Source of the DNA: Deltaproteobacteria bacterium
Lineage (GTDB): Bacteria > Desulfobacterota > GWC2-55-46 > JAUVFY01
Reading direction: 5' to 3'
NCBI GenBank assembly: GCA_030594025.1
Contig: JAUVFY010000042.1
Location: forward strand, 1-9,742
DNA length: 9,742 bases
Part shown: positions 6,781 to 9,742 of the stretch, piece after piece
Layout: each line of letters opens with the position of its first letter
Numbering within the stretch: the stretch's first letter is position 1
Position numbers and translations under genes: made by a program
The notes under the pieces: model-generated
Told to the model about the DNA's origin: nothing
What the model saw: only the letters and a program-made list of their open reading frames with translations
Databases searched by the model: none

Positions 6781-7755
6781 TTATATTTTTAAGTTTTCAA
6801 CGTCCTGGCACTCCCTGAGAACCAGACCCTCAAGGAGCCCGGCATCGCTTATCTTCATGGTATCGAAACCAAAAGAGTCCATAACAGAAAGCACTATTGC
6901 CGAGCCCGGAATAATGAGGTCCTCCCTGCCCTTTTCAAGGGTGAGTATCTTTTTACGCTCGGCCAGCTTAAGCCCCCAAAGACGTTCGTACATACTCTCG
7001 ACGGCTCCGCGGGTAAGGGTATAGTTGTTGATCCTATCGGGGTCGTAGGTGGGAAGGTCCTGGTCAAGGGCCGCAAGAGTGGTTACGGTGCCCGCCGTTC
7101 CAACAAGGACGGTCCCCCCGGGTAGCGCCCCCCGGGCACCTTTGCCGGAAAAAACTGTCGTTTCAGGTCTCATCTTTTCTTTCAGTTCCGATATAACGGT
7201 ACTTATCTCGGCCTCCATGTCCATGATTTCCTCTTTTGCCGGCGGATCGCTTTTTAGATACCCCTCGGTCAGGTGCACTACACCCATCTCCATGCTCCAT
7301 GAGCCCATGAGCTCGGTGCCCCGGGTCAATATGAACTCGGTTGAGCCCCCGCCTATGTCGAAGACAAAACGTACACCAGAGCTACCCACTACAGAAAGAA
7401 CCCCCAGGACCGCCAGCCGTGCCTCCTCCTGTCCGCCTATCACCGAGACAGCGAGGCCCGTCCTTTTAAGGACCTCGCTTAAGAACCGGTCCCTGTTTAC
7501 CGCCCTCCTTACCACACTCGTGGCAACTGCGAATATCTTGTCCACGCCGTGCTCATCGATCGATCTCTTAAACCCCTCGAGGGCCCTTATCGTCCTTTCC
7601 GCCGACTCACTGTCGATCCCCCGGTCTTCGCTATAGTTTCCACCGAGCCTTGTTATGACCCGTTTGTATAGAAGGGTACGAAGCCCTGAAGGTTCGGGCT
7701 CGGCTATGAGCAACCTCAATGTATTCGTCCCTACGTCGACCGATGCGTATCTCAT
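6781..7755 (-). CDS. Ppx/GppA-family phosphatase
   Basis: This 324-aa protein belongs to the exopolyphosphatase/pppGpp phosphohydrolase family of the actin-like ATPase fold. Phosphate-loop motifs are DVGTNTLRLL (7-16) and DIGGGSTEF (133-141). GGQEEA (107-112) holds the expected catalytic Glu, VGTAGT (218-223) binds phosphate, and EKGREDLIIPG and SDAGLLEG close the second domain. Family members hydrolyse polyphosphate, pppGpp or both. The length matches the short two-domain form, which lacks the HD-like C-terminal domain of E. coli Ppx, so sequence alone does not show which substrate it uses. It lies between the Exb/Tol pair (29 bases) and guaB (8 bases). Cotranscription with guaBA would link alarmone or polyphosphate turnover to GMP synthesis; that link is inference. 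The Shine-Dalgarno is weak. Confidence 0.92.
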   Translation of the reverse strand: MRYASVDVGTNTLRLLIAEPEPSGLRTLLYKRVITRLGGNYSEDRGIDSESAERTIRALEGFKRSIDEHGVDKIFAVATSVVRRAVNRDRFLSEVLKRTGLAVSVIGGQEEARLAVLGVLSVVGSSGVRFVFDIGGGSTEFILTRGTELMGSWSMEMGVVHLTEGYLKSDPPAKEEIMDMEAEISTVISELKEKMRPETTVFSGKGARGALPGGTVLVGTAGTVTTLAALDQDLPTYDPDRINNYTLTRGAVESMYERLWGLKLAERKKILTLEKGREDLIIPGSAIVLSVMDSFGFDTMKISDAGLLEGLVLRECQDVENLKI

Positions 7756-7784
7756 TTAACATATCCGGCCAGTCTTATAAAAAA

Positions 7785-8189
7785 CTACTCTGGCTCAATA
7801 GCAATGGCCAGCCTGTTGGCTCCGGCCTTCTTTGCGCTGTCGAGGACCTCTACGACCACGCCGTGCTTTGCCGCCCTGTCCCCTTTTAAGAGTATGGTTC
7901 TCAGCCCCCGCTCCTCGAACTCTTCCTTCAGCGCCTCTTCTAGGTCCACGACGGCCACCCTCTTATCGTCGAGAAAAACAGTTCCTTCTTCCGTAACGGT
8001 CAGGGTTATCGTCTTTGCCGGCTCCACGCTCGGGGAGCTCGCCCTGGGGAGCTTTACCTTGAGCGAGCCCATCATGATAAGCGGGGTGGTTATCATGAAT
8101 ATCACGAGTAAAACGAGCATGACGTCGGTAAGGGGGATGATGTTTATCTCTGAGATTATCTTACCTTCGTCTTTAAGTTTCCAGCCCAC
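7785..8189 (-). CDS. ExbD/TolR-family biopolymer transport protein
   Basis: This is a 134-aa single-span inner-membrane protein. A short cytoplasmic N-terminus is followed by EINIIPLTDVMLVLLVIFMITTPLIM (about 14-39), which carries the conserved proton-path Asp22. The periplasmic domain begins SLKVKLPRA, the usual ExbD/TolR transition, and ends VLDSAKKAGANRLAIAIEPE. With the ExbB/TolQ subunit encoded just upstream it forms a proton-driven motor that energises TonB- or Tol-type systems. GTG at 8189 was chosen because GAGGAG lies 8 bases before it. An in-frame GTG at 8198, overlapping the ExbB stop as GTGA, would give 137 aa but has the Shine-Dalgarno touching the start codon. Sequence alone cannot separate Exb from Tol roles, and no TonB, TolA, TolB or Pal gene is visible. 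Confidence 0.93.
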   Translation of the reverse strand: MGWKLKDEGKIISEINIIPLTDVMLVLLVIFMITTPLIMMGSLKVKLPRASSPSVEPAKTITLTVTEEGTVFLDDKRVAVVDLEEALKEEFEERGLRTILLKGDRAAKHGVVVEVLDSAKKAGANRLAIAIEPE

Positions 8190-8194
8190 CGCTA

Positions 8195-8839
8195 TCACTC
8201 CTCTTTTACCAGGGTATCGGTAAATTCCGCGGCCAGAGTTTCAAGCTCGAGGAATTGCCTCCGTGTCGACCTTGTGAAGAAGTTATAAGCAATGACCGAG
8301 GGGATGGCAACGAAGAGCCCGGCCGCGGTGGCCACGAGAGCCTCGGAAACCCCGGCCGCAACGACCGAGGGGCCGCCGCTCGTGTCCGCTGCGAGGCCGC
8401 TGAAGGCCCTTATTATCCCCACGACGGTCCCGAAAAGCCCAACAAAGGGGGCTGTAGAGCCTATGGTCCCGAGTATACCGAGACCCCTTTCGAGGCCGGC
8501 TATCTGGTGCCTGCCCGAAAGCTCCATGGCGTTTACAACCTCGTCCCTGCCCTTATCCCTCTTCAAATACCCTGCCAGAAAGACCCTTGCAAGGGTCTCG
8601 GTCCAAGACCACGACCTCTCACATCTTTCATTGCACCAATCGGCCGCCGAATTAATTCCACCGTTTTTGACGATGATGCGCAGCTCGTTCGAGGTCTTTG
8701 AAAGGCCCGAAGAGAACCTGTGGAAGGCCCAGGCACGCCCGAGGATTACCGCAAGGGAGATGACCGAAAATACAGCCAGCACCCCAACCGCGAATCCACC
8801 CGTTCTAAGAAGCTCTATTAGAGTTTGTTCTTCAAACAT
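8195..8839 (-). CDS. MotA/TolQ/ExbB proton channel family protein
   Basis: This 214-aa inner-membrane protein has three predicted spans: about 16-36 (FAVGVLAVFSVISLAVILGRA), 122-146 and 163-187. The signature is GLGILGTIGSTAPFVGLFGTVVGI (119-142) followed by SEALVATAAGLFVAIPSVIAYN (165-186). Residues about 40-115 form a cytoplasmic domain. It pairs with the ExbD/TolR subunit, whose gene starts in or just after this stop codon, so the two are translationally coupled. The ATG at 8839 has GGAG about 12 bases upstream, further than usual. The complex converts proton-motive force into conformational work on TonB- or TolA-like partners not encoded here. It follows the hexapeptide-protein gene by 48 bases. 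Confidence 0.94.
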   Translation of the reverse strand: MFEEQTLIELLRTGGFAVGVLAVFSVISLAVILGRAWAFHRFSSGLSKTSNELRIIVKNGGINSAADWCNERCERSWSWTETLARVFLAGYLKRDKGRDEVVNAMELSGRHQIAGLERGLGILGTIGSTAPFVGLFGTVVGIIRAFSGLAADTSGGPSVVAAGVSEALVATAAGLFVAIPSVIAYNFFTRSTRRQFLELETLAAEFTDTLVKEE

Positions 8840-8887
8840 ATTTGCAATTATTCTCCAAATTACGGCATGGGAAGAAAAAATCGGCCA

Positions 8888-9409
8888 TTAACCTTTTTCC
8901 TCCCCTTCCACGTAGTCCTTTATGTATCCTATATAGTTTTTCGCGGACTGCACTATTCCGGCCACCTCTTGGTCCGTAAGGGGCCTTTTTACCTTTCCGG
9001 GAACTCCTAAAATAAGACTTCGCGGGGGGACCTTTGTGCCCTCTGTAACCACGCAACCGGCCCCAACGATGGAGTCCTCCCCTATCTCTGCCCCGTCAAT
9101 GACCTTTGCACCCATGCCTATGAGGCACCGGTCTTTAACCGTGCATCCGTGAAGGGTTACGCTGTGGCCGATGGTCACGTCGCTTCCTATAATTAAAGGG
9201 TGGGTATCCCTGGTTACGTGTAGGACGCAGCTGTCCTGCACGTTCGTCCTCTCGCCTATTCTAATATAATTTACGTCTCCACGGACAACGGAATTGAACC
9301 AGATGCTCGAATCTTTTCCTATCTCAACGTCACCTATAACCTGGGCGCTCTGTTCAACGAAGACCGTTTCGTGAAGCCTGGGCCATATGCCTTTATAGGG
9401 CTTGAGCAT
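8888..9409 (-). CDS. Gamma-carbonic anhydrase-like hexapeptide-repeat protein
   Basis: This 173-aa protein has the left-handed beta-helix repeats of the gamma-carbonic anhydrase/YrdA/PaaY group: VIGDVEIGKDSSIWFNSVVRGDV, then IGSDVTIGH, CLIGMGAKVI and IVGAGCVV. The metal-site residues are in place: His64 (CVLHVTRD), His82 and His87 (GHSVTLHGC). The conserved Arg43, Asp45 (RGD) and Gln58 (NVQD) are also present, so zinc binding in a trimer is likely. Many short members show weak or no carbonic anhydrase activity, so the reaction is not certain. ATG at 9409 was chosen because MLKPYKGIWPRLHETVF matches the usual start of the family; the frame stays open 28 codons further upstream, but those residues look non-coding. 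Its Shine-Dalgarno is weak. It is the first gene of the left-running cluster and lies next to the repeat array. Confidence 0.92.
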   Translation of the reverse strand: MLKPYKGIWPRLHETVFVEQSAQVIGDVEIGKDSSIWFNSVVRGDVNYIRIGERTNVQDSCVLHVTRDTHPLIIGSDVTIGHSVTLHGCTVKDRCLIGMGAKVIDGAEIGEDSIVGAGCVVTEGTKVPPRSLILGVPGKVKRPLTDQEVAGIVQSAKNYIGYIKDYVEGEEKG

Positions 9410-9446
9410 AGACGGTAACCGTTTGAAAAAAGGTTTTAAATGTAAT

Positions 9447-9475
9447 AATTTAACAGAATATCGGCCCTTATGCAA
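9447..9475 (-). promoter_or_regulatory. Candidate sigma-70-type promoter for the left-running operon
   Basis: On the minus strand, TTGCAT (9475-9470) is followed after 16-17 bases by TTAAAT/TAAATT (9453-9447). These are acceptable -35 and -10 boxes about 40 bases before the ATG at 9409. The intervening DNA is AT-rich and lies just inside the repeat array, whose hairpin overlaps the -35 box. Only a pattern match supports this. Confidence 0.35.
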
Positions 9476-9555
9476 GGTGCTTGCACACAGCAATTTATAA
9501 AAACCATCCCCAGAGGCTCTTGGGCCCGCAAATGGTAAAATGCTCGCGATGTACG
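9471..9555 (+). repeat. Degenerate first unit of the right-hand repeat array
   Basis: This stretch aligns loosely with the two clear units that follow. GCAA then TTATAAAA (from 9490), GCTCTT.GG..CGCA and a final TTGCCCC junction occur in the same order, and the span from GCAA to the next TTGCC is 66 bases against 65 in the next unit. Where the later units have CCACC/GGTGG, this one has a different perfect hairpin, TGCAAG-GTG-CTTGCA (9471-9485). No gene is seen in 9410-9742 other than the carbonic anhydrase leader. Confidence 0.55.
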
Positions 9556-9649
9556 TTGCCCCACCGCAGGTGGCCTGGCAGCCGGCAACTTATAAAATCG
9601 ATTGTATTAGCTCTTAGGTTCGCAGTACATGCAAGGTTCGTTCAATCAA
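9556..9649 (+). repeat. 94-bp unit A of the right-hand repeat array
   Basis: This unit begins TTGCCC and carries the hairpin CCACC-GCA-GGTGG (9561-9573). It then has GCCGGCAACTTATAAAAT and a tail GGTTCGCAGTACATGCAAGG ending in TTCAATCAA. It matches the following unit except for three substitutions, a 5-base insertion just after the hairpin and one extra base near 9616. There is no coding signal. Confidence 0.9.
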
Positions 9650-9742
9650 TTGCCCCACCTCAGGTGGCAGCCGGCAACTTATAAAATCGATTGCATTTGC
9701 TCTTGGTTCGCAGTACATGCAAGGTTCGTTCAATCAATTGCC
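9650..9742 (+). repeat. 88-bp unit B and start of a third unit, cut by the window edge
   Basis: Unit B runs 9650-9737 and the next copy begins with TTGCC at 9738. The palindrome CCACCTCAGGTGG lies at 9655-9667. AATCGATTG (9685-9693) and CAATCAATT (9731-9739) can fold back with 8 of 9 pairs, and TTGCAT (9691-9696) matches ATGCAA (9717-9722), so the unit may form a larger structure. Together, 9645-9667 gives ATCAATTG, two bases and CCACCTCAGGTGG, the same core as in the units after guaA. The array continues past the window. Confidence 0.9.

Noticed and set aside
5700..6818. Long plus-strand open frame opposite guaB (372 codons)
   Set aside because: It lies wholly opposite guaB, has a Ser/Thr/Pro-rich composition typical of a shadow frame and shows no domain motif.
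8292..8891. Plus-strand open frame opposite the ExbB/TolQ gene
   Set aside because: It is a complement-strand shadow of a gene with clear family motifs; the translation has no recognisable features.
9410..9493. Upstream extension of the carbonic anhydrase-like gene to 9493
   Set aside because: The family N-terminus starts at the ATG at 9409, and the extra 28 codons fall in AT-rich promoter and repeat DNA.
9471..9742. CRISPR array at the right edge
   Set aside because: Nearly the whole 88-94 bp unit is repeated, with no short repeats separated by unique spacers and no cas genes.
9600..9742. tRNA-like T-arm (GGTTCG and TTCAATC motifs in the repeats)
   Set aside because: No matching stems, anticodon arm or acceptor pairing can be formed around these motifs.

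Overview
The window looks like a stretch of chromosome from a Gram-negative bacterium. The support is an ExbB/TolQ-ExbD/TolR proton-channel pair, a predicted lipoprotein protease and housekeeping guaB-guaA. Base composition is mixed and moderately GC-rich by eye. The genes resemble those of Desulfobacterota or Nitrospirota-type lineages, but that placement is a weak guess. Every supported gene lies on the minus strand, so transcription runs from high to low coordinates.

Layout in the direction of transcription. A repeat array enters at the right edge (9471-9742) and contains no gene. Then come a gamma-carbonic anhydrase-like hexapeptide protein (9409-8888), ExbB/TolQ (8839-8195), ExbD/TolR (8189-7785), a Ppx/GppA phosphatase (7755-6781), guaB (6772-5303) and guaA (5245-3698). 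A 219-bp repeat-filled gap (3479-3697) separates these from a second tightly packed group. That group is a LOG-family nucleotide hydrolase (3478-2783), a 65-aa ribbon-helix-helix-like protein (2760-2563), an HPr kinase/PEPCK-fold P-loop protein (2503-1427), an SppA-like lipoprotein protease (1411-446) and the start of a YfhO-like membrane protein (433 to the window edge). Most gaps within each group are under 60 bp, which suggests two operon-like blocks.

Functional themes. guaB and guaA make GMP from IMP, and the adjacent Ppx/GppA protein may act on guanosine alarmones or polyphosphate. The Exb/Tol pair would supply proton-motive force to a periplasmic partner not encoded here. The LOG, P-loop and SppA-like genes form a plausible but functionally unexplained accessory set.

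The most unusual feature is repetitive DNA at two places. Downstream of guaA, two 87-bp tandem units each end in a copy of the last 10 codons plus stop of guaA. Differences from guaA are almost all synonymous, and a fourth, degenerate copy appears to supply the ribosome-binding site of the next gene. At the right edge a second array has units of 88-94 bp. Both arrays contain ATCAATTG, two free bases, then the palindrome CCACCTCAGGTGG. This points to one dispersed repeat or mobile family that can use the 3' end of guaA as its target or attachment site. No integrase or transposase lies in the window.
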